Shown: positions 8,354 to 17,600 of the stretch, piece by piece
Layout of the letters: each line of letters starts with the position of its first letter
Numbering within the stretch: position 1 is the stretch's first letter
NCBI GenBank assembly: GCA_022750435.1
Contig: JAKIVS010000015.1
Location: 1 to 49,969 of the forward strand
DNA from: Thermoplasmata archaeon
GTDB taxonomy: Archaea > Thermoplasmatota > Thermoplasmata > Lutacidiplasmatales > UBA184
Length of the DNA stretch: 49,969 nucleotides
Direction of reading: 5' to 3'
The notes under the pieces: model-generated
Databases searched by the model: none
Seen by the model: the letters and a program-made list of their open reading frames with translations, nothing else
What the model was told of the DNA's origin: nothing
Made by a program: the position numbers and the translations under genes

Positions 8354-10446
8354 GCGACTGGTCCGTTCCGCACGAGGGCGTCTCGCTGACGAAGGGTCGA
8401 CTGACCCGTGCCGGGCTGATCTTGGCCACGCTCGCCCTCCTCGCGATCCTGATCGTTTCCTACGGTCCGGACAACGCGAACTCCGTCCACGTCGGACCCG
8501 CCCAAGTCGCGAGCTCGGGCGTCCGCACGGACTCGGCGCCGGCGGATTCGTCGTTCGGGGCGCTCACGCTCGGGGTCAGCGATTCCCCGGGGACGATCTG
8601 CGCCTACGACTTGGCGAGTTGCGCGGCGGGTGTGGGCGAGTCCCGAGTCACGCTGAGCGCGGACGCCGGAGGATCGGGCTTCCTCGCCTGGCCGAACGTC
8701 CAGGTCGCGTTCGTGATCGAAACGACGGACTACGACGGGGTGTACGACCCGAGCGCGGGCGACCCCGGAACCGACCCGTGCGTCGGGACCCAGGGATACC
8801 TCTGCGAGGAGTCGAACGGCGTTCCGTTCTTCGTGGCCCACGCGCAGGACATCGCCAACGCGATCTCGGCCGCGAACCCTCACAGCCACGTCTCGTTCGC
8901 GATGGTCGATTACTTCGCGAGCCTCGACCAGTTCGACGACGGCGACGGGGACGAGTACCACGTCGACATCCAGCAGTTCGTCCAGTCGCAGGACTTCGGG
9001 GCGACGGTCACCTCCACCTTCCAGGCGCAGGTCCTCGGCGGCGGCTACGTGTACAGCGACTCCGACATGTCGGACAACCAGCTCCACTCCTCCGTCATCA
9101 CCGCGATGTACGGCACGATCATCGGAAGCGGCCTCACCTGGTCGAACGACACCCACCACGTCATCGTCTGGATGGGGTCGACCTGCCCGCGGGACCCGAG
9201 CTGCATTGAGAACTACTGCGTCTCCGCGTCCGACTACGCGGGCGAGGCGGGATGCGCCCAGTCGCCCTCCTGCGAGCCCTCCTACCAGTTCCTCGACGGC
9301 TCGAGCCCCAAGTGCGAAGGCTGGGTCCGCAGCCAGGACGGCAACGTCAACGACTCGATCGCCCAGCTGGCGAAGACCGCTCCGTCGTGTACCGATTCGA
9401 TCGGGGGTGTGTGCACGGTCGATGCCATCGACCTGTGGACGACGCCGACCGACCCGCTCTCCAAGGGCTGGCCGACGGGACGCGCCAACGGTGGCCCGGG
9501 CGGGTCGGCCGTCGTTACGAACGTCCAGCACGTGCTCCTCGCGGGCTGCGACATCGCCGCGGCGACCGGAGGAACCTGGGACGGCCCGTCGTTCTTCACG
9601 TGCCCGAATGGGCAGGAAGGAACGCTCCAGTACGTCCCCCACGGTCCGGCGACCAAGCCGAACCTGAACAATCCCACGCTGTTGATCGCCTTCCGGGAGA
9701 TCGGCTTCGGCCCGGTGCTCGAGACCCAAGTGGCGGCCGGGAGCAACCGGCCGATCTTTACCTTCGTTCCGTTCGGCCACATCGCCTTCGCCCCGGACCT
9801 CCAACCGACCCAAGAGTGCCAGCGCCGCGGGATCGACCTGAAGGGCTGCGGCACTCCGAAGGAGTACCTGGAGAACGGAGTCCACTTCCTCGGGTGGAAC
9901 TGGAGCACGAACAAGTCCCAGAACACGATGTTCATCGGGGACAGTTGGACCGCCTCGTTCAACGTGATGGCGACCGGTGGTCCGTTCAGCACGGTGCCGC
10001 TGCATGCCTGCATCACGCCGGAGTGCAAGGCGGCCGGGAGCACCGCGGTCAACGGGTTCTACAGCTCGGCGAGCTTCGTGCCGTTCACGAACAACTCCAT
10101 CACGACGGAATCGTTCCCGCTCGCGCTGATCACGATCCAGTTGACACCGGCGCTGGGCCCAGCGACCGCCCCACCTCCCCCGCCGCCCCCAGCCCCGCCC
10201 GGGTTCCCGGTGGTGGCGCCGTCCGCCCTCCCGGTGGTCCAGCAGATTGGGATCGGCAACAACGTCGGCGTCGCGAACATCTCGCTCCAGGCCGCCTCGG
10301 CCGGCTTCCTCGGCGCGGGCTTCGTTCGCGTCCAGCTGAAGAACAAACCGGTCGCGATGCGTGTGGCGGCGAAGTCCGGAACCGTCAGCTCGAAGTTCGA
10401 CGCCGCCTCGAAGCAGGGCGGCGGCGGCGTGGGGCGATTCGAGTAA
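8350..10446 (+). CDS. secreted/anchored vWA-like protein, 698 aa
   Basis: Begins at a GTG overlapping the stop of the giant surface gene by 4 nt (GTGA), so the two are probably translationally coupled. Residues about 18-39 form a signal/anchor helix. Residues about 117-280 read like a von Willebrand A fold: VQVAFVIETTDYDG (strand 1 in a degenerate DxSxS context), SHVSFAMVDYFASLD (strand 2), a Tyr-rich DDGDGDEYHVDI segment, SSVITAMYGTIIGSG (helix) and THHVIVWMGST (strand). A Cys-rich insert follows (residues about 278-320) with several pairs, then a second domain and a Pro-rich linker (PPPPPPPAPPG). The C-terminus carries no clear membrane helix. The classical MIDAS is not intact, so metal-dependent binding is uncertain. 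Likely role: a partner of the giant surface protein, exposed outside the cell. Confidence 0.75.
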   Translation: MSDWSVPHEGVSLTKGRLTRAGLILATLALLAILIVSYGPDNANSVHVGPAQVASSGVRTDSAPADSSFGALTLGVSDSPGTICAYDLASCAAGVGESRVTLSADAGGSGFLAWPNVQVAFVIETTDYDGVYDPSAGDPGTDPCVGTQGYLCEESNGVPFFVAHAQDIANAISAANPHSHVSFAMVDYFASLDQFDDGDGDEYHVDIQQFVQSQDFGATVTSTFQAQVLGGGYVYSDSDMSDNQLHSSVITAMYGTIIGSGLTWSNDTHHVIVWMGSTCPRDPSCIENYCVSASDYAGEAGCAQSPSCEPSYQFLDGSSPKCEGWVRSQDGNVNDSIAQLAKTAPSCTDSIGGVCTVDAIDLWTTPTDPLSKGWPTGRANGGPGGSAVVTNVQHVLLAGCDIAAATGGTWDGPSFFTCPNGQEGTLQYVPHGPATKPNLNNPTLLIAFREIGFGPVLETQVAAGSNRPIFTFVPFGHIAFAPDLQPTQECQRRGIDLKGCGTPKEYLENGVHFLGWNWSTNKSQNTMFIGDSWTASFNVMATGGPFSTVPLHACITPECKAAGSTAVNGFYSSASFVPFTNNSITTESFPLALITIQLTPALGPATAPPPPPPPAPPGFPVVAPSALPVVQQIGIGNNVGVANISLQAASAGFLGAGFVRVQLKNKPVAMRVAAKSGTVSSKFDAASKQGGGGVGRFE

Positions 10447-10503
10447 TCGGGCCGTCCCGACCCCCGGAGCGGCCGGTCGTGCGGACCTCATCTTCGGGCC
10501 ACG

Positions 10504-10519
10504 GCCCGTTCGAACGGGC
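10504..10519. promoter_or_regulatory. perfect 16-bp palindrome upstream of a surface-protein operon
   Basis: GCCCGTTCGAACGGGC is self-complementary over all 16 positions. It lies in the 242-nt gap between the vWA-like gene and the next gene, about 60-75 nt upstream of a TATA box. The core TTCGAA recurs in other surface-gene upstream regions. It could be an operator for a dimeric regulator, or a hairpin ending the upstream transcript. No long T-run follows. Confidence 0.45.
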
Positions 10520-10580
10520 GGAGACGCCCGGGGCGCACAAATTCCTCGCCGGTCCGCGCTCGCTCGAGGGGAAGGCTAGA

Positions 10581-10590
10581 GGTTTTTAGC
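10581..10590 (+). promoter_or_regulatory. TATA box of the 10689-18775 operon
   Basis: GGTTTTTAGC is the only AT-rich hexamer in this gap. A start site would fall near 10612, giving an ~75-nt leader to the ATG at 10689. An in-frame GTG at 10614 would be leaderless and adds 25 residues. Confidence 0.5.
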
Positions 10591-10688
10591 CATGTATGGG
10601 ACCACCCCCTCGAGTGTCGCCCGTTTGTTCCCTCGCGACGCGCTCTCCGGGCGCGCGCTCGAAGTCCTTCGCACGGAGTGGTAACCCC

Positions 10689-12746
10689 ATGGTTCGCCGA
10701 CCGGCAGTCCGGGCGCAGTCCCATCGCCGCACGATTTGGACGACGGGAGCTGCCCTCGCGGCCCTCGCGCCGATGATCCTCCTCGCCTTCTATGGAGCGG
10801 GCACCTCGATGGCCGCGTCGCCCGCCGTGGCGGCCCCGGGGGGAGCGACCGTGGGGCATGCGACCCTCGCCGCCGCCGGTGCACCGACCCCCGCGGCGGC
10901 CCGCGCCGACGCCACGTCGCCCGCGGCGACGGCGCCGTTCAACCCGACGTGTGCGAAGATCGACACCACGGTGTGCATCTCCATCCAGAGCGCCACCGAG
11001 CCGAACATCATCCCACCCGCCGGCTCGTTCGTGTCCTCGGTGGAGCCGAACGCGTCGCTCGACATCCACCTGGTCATCAAGTCCCGTTTCTTCCTCAACG
11101 CGACCTCACCGCCGAAGAATGGCCCCGACTCCCCGATTGCGCTCAACGTGACGGGCGTGTTGTGGAACGGCGACCCGTACGACACCTACCTCGACGGAAA
11201 TGTCTGGCACGCCGACAACGGCTCCTGGTGGGCCGGGCCCCAGATCGTTCCGCAGAACCAGACCTACCCGTACTGGTACACCGTCACGATCGCGGCCAAG
11301 TCGAGCGGCGGCTCCCCGAACTTTTTCCCCGGGGAGACGGTCACCTGGTGGATCGAGCTGACACAGAACATCGCCAACACGACGTTCACCCACCACGAGG
11401 GTCCGCACTTCCAGTTCACCTATGGAGGTGCGTGGCCGTTCTCGCCCTACCAGGGATCCCAGCAATACTCGGGGCCGAACGCGACGTTCGCCGACGTGAA
11501 CGTCTCCGTCCACCCGCGCGCGCCGAATTGGAACGACACGGTGAAGGTGGTCGTCAACACGACCGCCGCCGATGCGTACCCGGTCAACGCGTCGATCGGC
11601 TCGGCCTCCGTCACCTTCCGGGAGACCTACAACTCCGTGACCGTCGCGAGCACCTCGTTCCCCTTCCCGGTCAACGTGACCGGCACGGTGGGAGCGGTCA
11701 CGACCTCCATTGTCATCCCGGCCGCCTACGCGCAGCTCGCGGGGGCGACCGTCTACTACTCGATCCTCGTCGCCGATACGGCCGGGGACCAGCTCCAGAC
11801 GCCGCAGTACACGTACACCGTCGGAGGGAACGGCTCGTTCCTCTCGGGGACGTTCACCGACGACCTCGGCATCACGAGCAGTCCCTCGGACGTGGCCGGC
11901 GCGGCGGGCGTCGCCGTGACTCTGGTCCCGGGCCAGGCGGTCAACGTCACGGTCACGAGCCTCAACCCCGGCGTGGCGATCAACGCCGCCCAGCTCGTGG
12001 AGTCGTTCAGTTACCCCGCAATCAACGAGCGGATCACCGTCAACATCCCCATGGTGCGGATCACCTCGACGATCTTCCGCGGGACCCTCCCGGGCACTCC
12101 GGTCGGATCGTTCGTGAACTTCACGGTCGACGCCTGGGACTTCGACCAGCACCAGCTGGTCTCCCCCGAGTTCTCCTACGTCACCCCGTCGTTCGCGGAG
12201 TACGACCCGTTCGTCCCGGGCAATGAGACGTTCTTCTACGTCTACGTCTACGACAACGGAACCCACGAGTGGGTCTCCGGCGCGACGGTGCAGGTGACGG
12301 GTCCGCACGGGTTCGTCAACTCGGTCTCGAACACGACCTACGGCGTCTCCTACCCGAACGCCTCCGCCGCCCCCTACACGCCGCTCCTGGTCTCCGCCAA
12401 CGAGACCTACCACATCTCGGTCCGGGACCTCGCGTTCGTCCCGGCGGTGGGCGGGACCCCCGAGTTCCTGAACGCCACCGTCGTGGCGTACCATAGCCTC
12501 ACGGCGCGCCAGACCCTGACGACCACCGCCAACTACTTCGTCGTCCAGGAAGGGAGCTCGATCCTGTTCTACCTCAACGGCACCGCCCCGCCGCCCGTTG
12601 TCTCTCCCCCGGCGTCGTCCGGCGGCATTCCCCTGCCGGCCCTGATCGGCCTGCTCGCGACGATCGGGACCGCCGTGCCCCTCTACTGGTGGTGGACCCA
12701 GATCCGGGCCCGGCGGAAGGAAGAGGAGAAGCGGGTGACCCTATGA
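10689..12746 (+). CDS. type I membrane surface protein with conserved basic C-terminal tail, 685 aa
   Basis: A probable exported protein: Arg-rich N-terminus, hydrophobic signal helix (ALAALAPMILLAFYGAGT), an Ala/Pro/Thr linker, then about 550 residues of beta-rich, sequon-rich ectodomain with a cysteine pair near its start. It ends with a transmembrane helix and the cytoplasmic tail RARRKEEEKRVTL. It resembles the next protein in overall plan, and the last 36 residues of the two align without gaps, sharing a mid-helix Pro and the end R-V/I-T-L. The start at 10689 has GGAG 10 nt upstream. A leaderless GTG at 10614 is the alternative. First gene of an apparent operon with the second surface protein (4-nt overlap) and the membrane AAA+ ATPase. 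The ectodomain family is not recognised. Confidence 0.8.
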   Translation: MVRRPAVRAQSHRRTIWTTGAALAALAPMILLAFYGAGTSMAASPAVAAPGGATVGHATLAAAGAPTPAAARADATSPAATAPFNPTCAKIDTTVCISIQSATEPNIIPPAGSFVSSVEPNASLDIHLVIKSRFFLNATSPPKNGPDSPIALNVTGVLWNGDPYDTYLDGNVWHADNGSWWAGPQIVPQNQTYPYWYTVTIAAKSSGGSPNFFPGETVTWWIELTQNIANTTFTHHEGPHFQFTYGGAWPFSPYQGSQQYSGPNATFADVNVSVHPRAPNWNDTVKVVVNTTAADAYPVNASIGSASVTFRETYNSVTVASTSFPFPVNVTGTVGAVTTSIVIPAAYAQLAGATVYYSILVADTAGDQLQTPQYTYTVGGNGSFLSGTFTDDLGITSSPSDVAGAAGVAVTLVPGQAVNVTVTSLNPGVAINAAQLVESFSYPAINERITVNIPMVRITSTIFRGTLPGTPVGSFVNFTVDAWDFDQHQLVSPEFSYVTPSFAEYDPFVPGNETFFYVYVYDNGTHEWVSGATVQVTGPHGFVNSVSNTTYGVSYPNASAAPYTPLLVSANETYHISVRDLAFVPAVGGTPEFLNATVVAYHSLTARQTLTTTANYFVVQEGSSILFYLNGTAPPPVVSPPASSGGIPLPALIGLLATIGTAVPLYWWWTQIRARRKEEEKRVTL

Positions 12747-14674
12747 GCCGCTTCCCCACGCGCGCGCTGATCGTGGTCCTCGCCGTCGTGGCGTTGCTCG
12801 CCGTCGGCCCCGTCGTCGGTGTCCTCGCGCTGGCGAGCCCCGCGACGCCGTCGGCTCCCTCGCTCGTGACGCATGCGGCCCCGACCCACGTGGCGGCCGC
12901 CGCTCCCGCCGCCCAGCCGCGTGCCGCCCCGTCCGCGGCGAGCTCCCCGGGCGCATCGGCCCCGGGAACCGTGTTCGGGTGCCCCACCCCGTCGAACCCG
13001 CCGAACTGGAAGAGCCTCACCTTCTTCAACGACGTCGAGGTGACGTTCTACGTCCCGAACACCCCGTCCCTCGACGGCAGCGCGTTCCAGACCGCCCCGT
13101 GCGGGAACACGATCCCGACCTACGTCCACGGCTTCTGGATGAACGTCACGACGAACGTCCCGATGGTCAATGCGATCGTCCAGATCTGGGGAACCACCTG
13201 GCCGAACGCCACGAACCCGCAGAACCCGATCTCGGGATTCGACCCGTCCCTGCCCGCGAACTTCTCGATGTACATCCCGCCGGGAGGCGCCCGGACCACC
13301 GCGACGTTCTACTTCGACGTCTACCGGTACTTCTGGCCCGGCTCCCAGGTGTACTTCAACCTCACGATCGAGTCCGCGAGCGCCACGCCGAGCACCGTGT
13401 ATTCGGCCCAGGACATCTGGGATGAGTTCAACTACTCCGGCTTGAAGGACAACTACACTTGGACGTTCGGGGTCGCCTCGGTCTGGGGGTCCACCGACTT
13501 CGCGAGCGACATCGCCGTGACAACGAGCCCGAACGTCATCGTCCCGCCGTTCTTCTGGCCGAACCGCAACCAGTCGATCGTCATCGAGCTCACCTCGCTC
13601 ACGATCACCAACGGGACGCTCCAGCCAATCCCGTTCGCGCGACTGAACATCGAAGAGAAGGCGGACAACGTCTCGGCGAACTACGCCGAGTCGTTCGGCC
13701 CGGCCAACTCGACCGTGATGACGGCGGTGGTGCCGGCGAATCCCGGGGCGAGCGCGAACTTCTCGGTCACCGCCTGGGTTCCCTGGGAGGGGGGCACCAT
13801 CGACCGGATCGATAGTCCGCAGTATTCGTTCAACTGGACGGGCAACGGGGGGTGGTGGTACCCGGCGTACGGCGTCGTCGGCAACCTCCAGTACAGCACC
13901 TCGCCGAACGTGCTCAACTCCGGAACCACGAAGACGACCCTCCCGACCGGCACGTCCGTCAACGTGACCATCGCCTCTACCATCGAGAACGTCACGCTGG
14001 GGCCCGCGCAGGTCCACTTCCAGTACACCGACGCCGCGGGGACGACGGGCGGGGCGATCACGATGACCCCCGTGAGCCCGAACGCCTCCTTCGCGGTGAT
14101 CCCCGGGCTCCCGTCCGGCGGGTCGATCACGTTCTACGTCGTCGCGAAGGACATCTTCGGGACGCCGATCGCGTCCGGGAACTCGACTTACTCGGAGTCC
14201 GGCGCCCCGCAGCCTGGGCCCGGTGGACTGGTCCTCACTCCCGGGTTCGGACTGTTCTTCTTCGAGGCGGTCGACCTCTCGACCGGCCAACTGGTGCCGT
14301 TCCTCAACTTCACCCTCTCGAACACCACGTGGTCCGAGGTCCGACAAGGAACGGCCCTCGGCTTCGCGGCGCCGACGCCGCTCTCCGGCCCCGGGTTCCT
14401 CCCGGTGACGTACGGAGTCTACGTGATCACGATCCACGCGTTCGGGGAGACGGAGACCGCGACGGTGAGCGTCAGCACGACCACCCCATTCGGGGTCGTC
14501 TTCTACGTCGCCTCGGGGTCGGTCACCCAGAACACCTGGGTCCCCCAGACCACGCTCACGATCCCCGCCGTCGTGGGACTGATCGGCGCCTCCCTCGCCA
14601 TGTGGCCGATCGGGAACTGGTTCCGGGAGCGCCGCCGGAAGGCCGAGCAGGAACAGAGGCGCATCACGCTGTAA
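12743..14674 (+). CDS. type I membrane surface protein, relative of the preceding gene, 643 aa
   Basis: Starts at an ATG overlapping the upstream stop (ATGA), which implies coupled translation. Residues 8-32 form a clear signal helix. An Ala/Pro-rich linker follows, then a beta-rich ectodomain rich in aromatic residues and N-x-T/S sequons, with a cysteine pair near the start (FGCPTPSNPPNW and APCGNTIP). A membrane helix near residues 610-628 and the tail RERRRKAEQEQRRITL end it. Its last 36 residues align ungapped with the previous protein, and the middle of both ectodomains shows similar module order, so the pair probably arose by duplication and diverged. The AAA+ gene starts 18 nt downstream. 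Neither protein has recognisable catalytic residues. A role as substrate, anchor or partner of the AAA+ protein is inferred from position and tail conservation only. Confidence 0.8.
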   Translation: MSRFPTRALIVVLAVVALLAVGPVVGVLALASPATPSAPSLVTHAAPTHVAAAAPAAQPRAAPSAASSPGASAPGTVFGCPTPSNPPNWKSLTFFNDVEVTFYVPNTPSLDGSAFQTAPCGNTIPTYVHGFWMNVTTNVPMVNAIVQIWGTTWPNATNPQNPISGFDPSLPANFSMYIPPGGARTTATFYFDVYRYFWPGSQVYFNLTIESASATPSTVYSAQDIWDEFNYSGLKDNYTWTFGVASVWGSTDFASDIAVTTSPNVIVPPFFWPNRNQSIVIELTSLTITNGTLQPIPFARLNIEEKADNVSANYAESFGPANSTVMTAVVPANPGASANFSVTAWVPWEGGTIDRIDSPQYSFNWTGNGGWWYPAYGVVGNLQYSTSPNVLNSGTTKTTLPTGTSVNVTIASTIENVTLGPAQVHFQYTDAAGTTGGAITMTPVSPNASFAVIPGLPSGGSITFYVVAKDIFGTPIASGNSTYSESGAPQPGPGGLVLTPGFGLFFFEAVDLSTGQLVPFLNFTLSNTTWSEVRQGTALGFAAPTPLSGPGFLPVTYGVYVITIHAFGETETATVSVSTTTPFGVVFYVASGSVTQNTWVPQTTLTIPAVVGLIGASLAMWPIGNWFRERRRKAEQEQRRITL

Positions 14675-14692
14675 CCGACACGGAGAACAGAG

Positions 14693-17600
14693 ATGGCAAC
14701 ACCCAGCACCAAGGTCACGAGCACGCCGACTCCGGCACCGGCGACCGCCCCCACGGGGACGGCGCCGAAGACGGCCCCGACGCCCGTCAAGGCGCCCGCG
14801 GCGGCGACCCGAAAGGTCGCCCCGGCGGCGAGCCAGACGGCGATCAAGCCCGCGACGAAGACCGGGGCTCCGGCGATCCGGGCGCCCCCGAAGGCGCCGG
14901 CGAAGGGCCCCCCGAGGGCGCCCGCGCGCAAGACCGGTCAACGGGCGATGTGGATCCTTCTGCTCATCGGCATCGTCCTCGTCGCGACCGGCGCGGGACT
15001 CCTGGTCGGGTTCTACCCCTACGTGGTCCACGCTCAGACGGCGAGCGAGTTCCTGCAGAACGCGCACGCGGTCCAGTCGAGCAACAAGGCGGTCAACTTC
15101 GTCGCCCTCACTGGCGGCGGGTACTCCGCGGGCCAGACCGTCGTGATCAAGGACACGGTTCGGTCCGTCGCCTACAACTCCTCGACGCAAACCACCGTGC
15201 TCACGTTCGCCTCGATCGGGAACCTCCCCACCAGTCAACGTTCGTCGGAGACGACGCTCGCGAACAGTCTGTTCGCGACGTTCTCCGGGCAGCTGAACTG
15301 GGTCGGGAGCGGGACCCCCGTCGTCCTGACGTTCACCATCGTCCGGCAGCAACTGCCCGGCGGACCGTACGGAACCGCGGGCTACCTGACGCTTGACGGC
15401 GCGGCGGACGCCACCAACCACGCGATTCAAAACGGCCTCGGCGGCGCCCAGTCGGTCGCGATCGGTCAGCAGTACATCCAGTACGGACCGCCCGCCCCGC
15501 TCTACGACGACCTGTTCGCCTTCATCACCGCGGTGGGGCTCGCCTGCCTCGCCCTCGTCGTCCTCTCGTGGGCGAACATCTTCCCCGCGACAGCGAAGGT
15601 CGAGCGCTGGTTCGTCCGCCAGACGAAGGACCCGAAGCACCTGACGGCCCTCCTGATGGCCACGACCGCGTTGCTCGGCGGATTCTTCCTGCCGTTCTAC
15701 CCATGGCCCGTGGTCCTGCTCATCGCGGCCGGGGTCGGCTTCCTGGCCTGGAGGTTCCCGCAACTCTCGCTGCTCGTCCTCATCCTCCTCGTGGCGCCGG
15801 AGGTCGGATATCAGTCGGGTACGCTCGGTCTGATCTTCCTGTTCGCGGCGATCCCCGTGCTGTTCGCCTCCCTGATCGACTGGAGGTTCGGGATCGGTGC
15901 GTTCCTCACGCTGTTCCTGGCGCCGCTCGGGCTGTCGTTCGTGATCCCGGTGTTCCTCGCGATGATCTTCTCGCTGTACATCGGGCTCGCGGTCGCCGTC
16001 GCAGGAGGTCTCCTGATCTCGCTGTTCGTCACGCTCGGCAACCTGCCGATCCTCGGCTACCTGGCGGGACCGGGGGCGAACGGTACACCGAGCCTGATCG
16101 CCGGCCATGCGGCCGCGTTGCAACCGACCCTACCGTTCCCGTACTTCACGTTCAACGCGATCGGGTCGGCGTACATCAACATGCTCAGCCCGAACACGCA
16201 GGTGCTGTCGCTCGGCGGCCAGGGATTCGGATTGATTGCGATCCCGATCGTCGAGATCGCCGCGTGGTGCTTTGCGGCCTGGTTGGTCACTTGGGCCCTG
16301 CGCGAGCGGGAGCACCAGACCCCGGAGCGCCTGCTGCAATACTCGGTCGCGAGCGGCGGCGTCCTCGCCGCCGTGACGTTCGGCGCCTTCTGGGCGTTCA
16401 ACTACGTCGGATGGTGGGACGTCGTCGTCCTCTTGTTCGTCCCCGCGATGGTGACGGCCGCGGCGGGCTCGCTGGTCATCCGGGACGCCTTCGAGGCGTA
16501 CTTCACGAGCCGTCTCGGCGGGACCGGCGTCGGAACGCGGGTCGCCGAGATGAAGGGCCTTCAGAAGACGACGTTCGAGATGGTCGGCGGACTCCACGAC
16601 GTGAAGGCCGACATCAAGGAATCGATGATCATTCCGCTGATGCGGAAGGACGTCACGACCCGCTTCAAGCTCGAGCCGCCGAAGGGGATCCTATTGTTCG
16701 GGCCCCCGGGCTGCGGCAAGACGATGCTGATGAAGGCGCTCGCGAGCGAGCTCGGCGTCGAGATGATCTCGATCAAGTGCTCGGATCTGATGAGCAAGTG
16801 GTACGGAGAGTCGGAGAACCGCGTCGCGGAACTTCTCCGGACGGCGCGCGAGCGCGCCCCGTGCATCCTGTTCATGGACGAGATCGACTCGGTGGCGAAG
16901 CGCCGCGACATGTACACGGCGGACGACGTCACCCCCCGTCTCCTCTCGATCCTGCTGTCGGAGATGGACGGCATCGACAAGTCGGCGGGCGTCATCGTCG
17001 TCGGCTCGACGAACAAGCCCGACCTGATCGACCCGGCGCTGATGCGCCCGGGCCGCCTCGACAAGATCATCTACGTCCCGCCGCCCGACTTCAACGAGCG
17101 GATGGAGATCGTCCACGTGCACCTGGTCGGACGACCGGTCGCGCAGGACATCGACCTCGCCGAGATCGCGAAGAAGACCGAGCGCTACAGTGGGGCCGAC
17201 CTCGCGAACCTCGTACGGGAAGGCGCGACGATCGCCGTCCGGCGTGAGATGATGACCGGCGTGCGCAGCCCGATCGCGATGGACGACTTCCGCCAGGTCC
17301 TCCCGAGGATCAAGCCGTCCATCAGCCTGCGGATGATCTCGGACTACGAGGTCATGAAGCTCGACTACGAGCGGAAGATGCACCAGGTCCAGCGGACGGA
17401 GCGCAAGATCATCGTCCGGTGGGACGACGTCGGTGGCCTCAGCGAGGTCAAGCAGGCGATCCGGGAGTACGTCGAACTCCCGCTCACCCGGCCGGAGCTC
17501 ATGGAGAGCTACAAGATCAAGACCGGTCGGGGGATCCTCCTGTTCGGCCCGCCGGGCTGCGGCAAGACCCACATCATGCGGGCGGCCGCCAACGAGCTCA

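Noticed and set aside
10447-10688. tRNA or other structured RNA gene in the intergenic gap
   Set aside because: The palindrome and T-poor sequence do not form a cloverleaf, and no TTCGA-N-TC arm with acceptor pairing was found. The same holds for the other gaps.
12683-16123. Minus-strand open frame of over 1100 codons across the surface and AAA+ genes
   Set aside because: Low-complexity Arg/Asp/Glu/Gly composition typical of antisense frames in GC-rich genes. The plus strand has recognisable domains.
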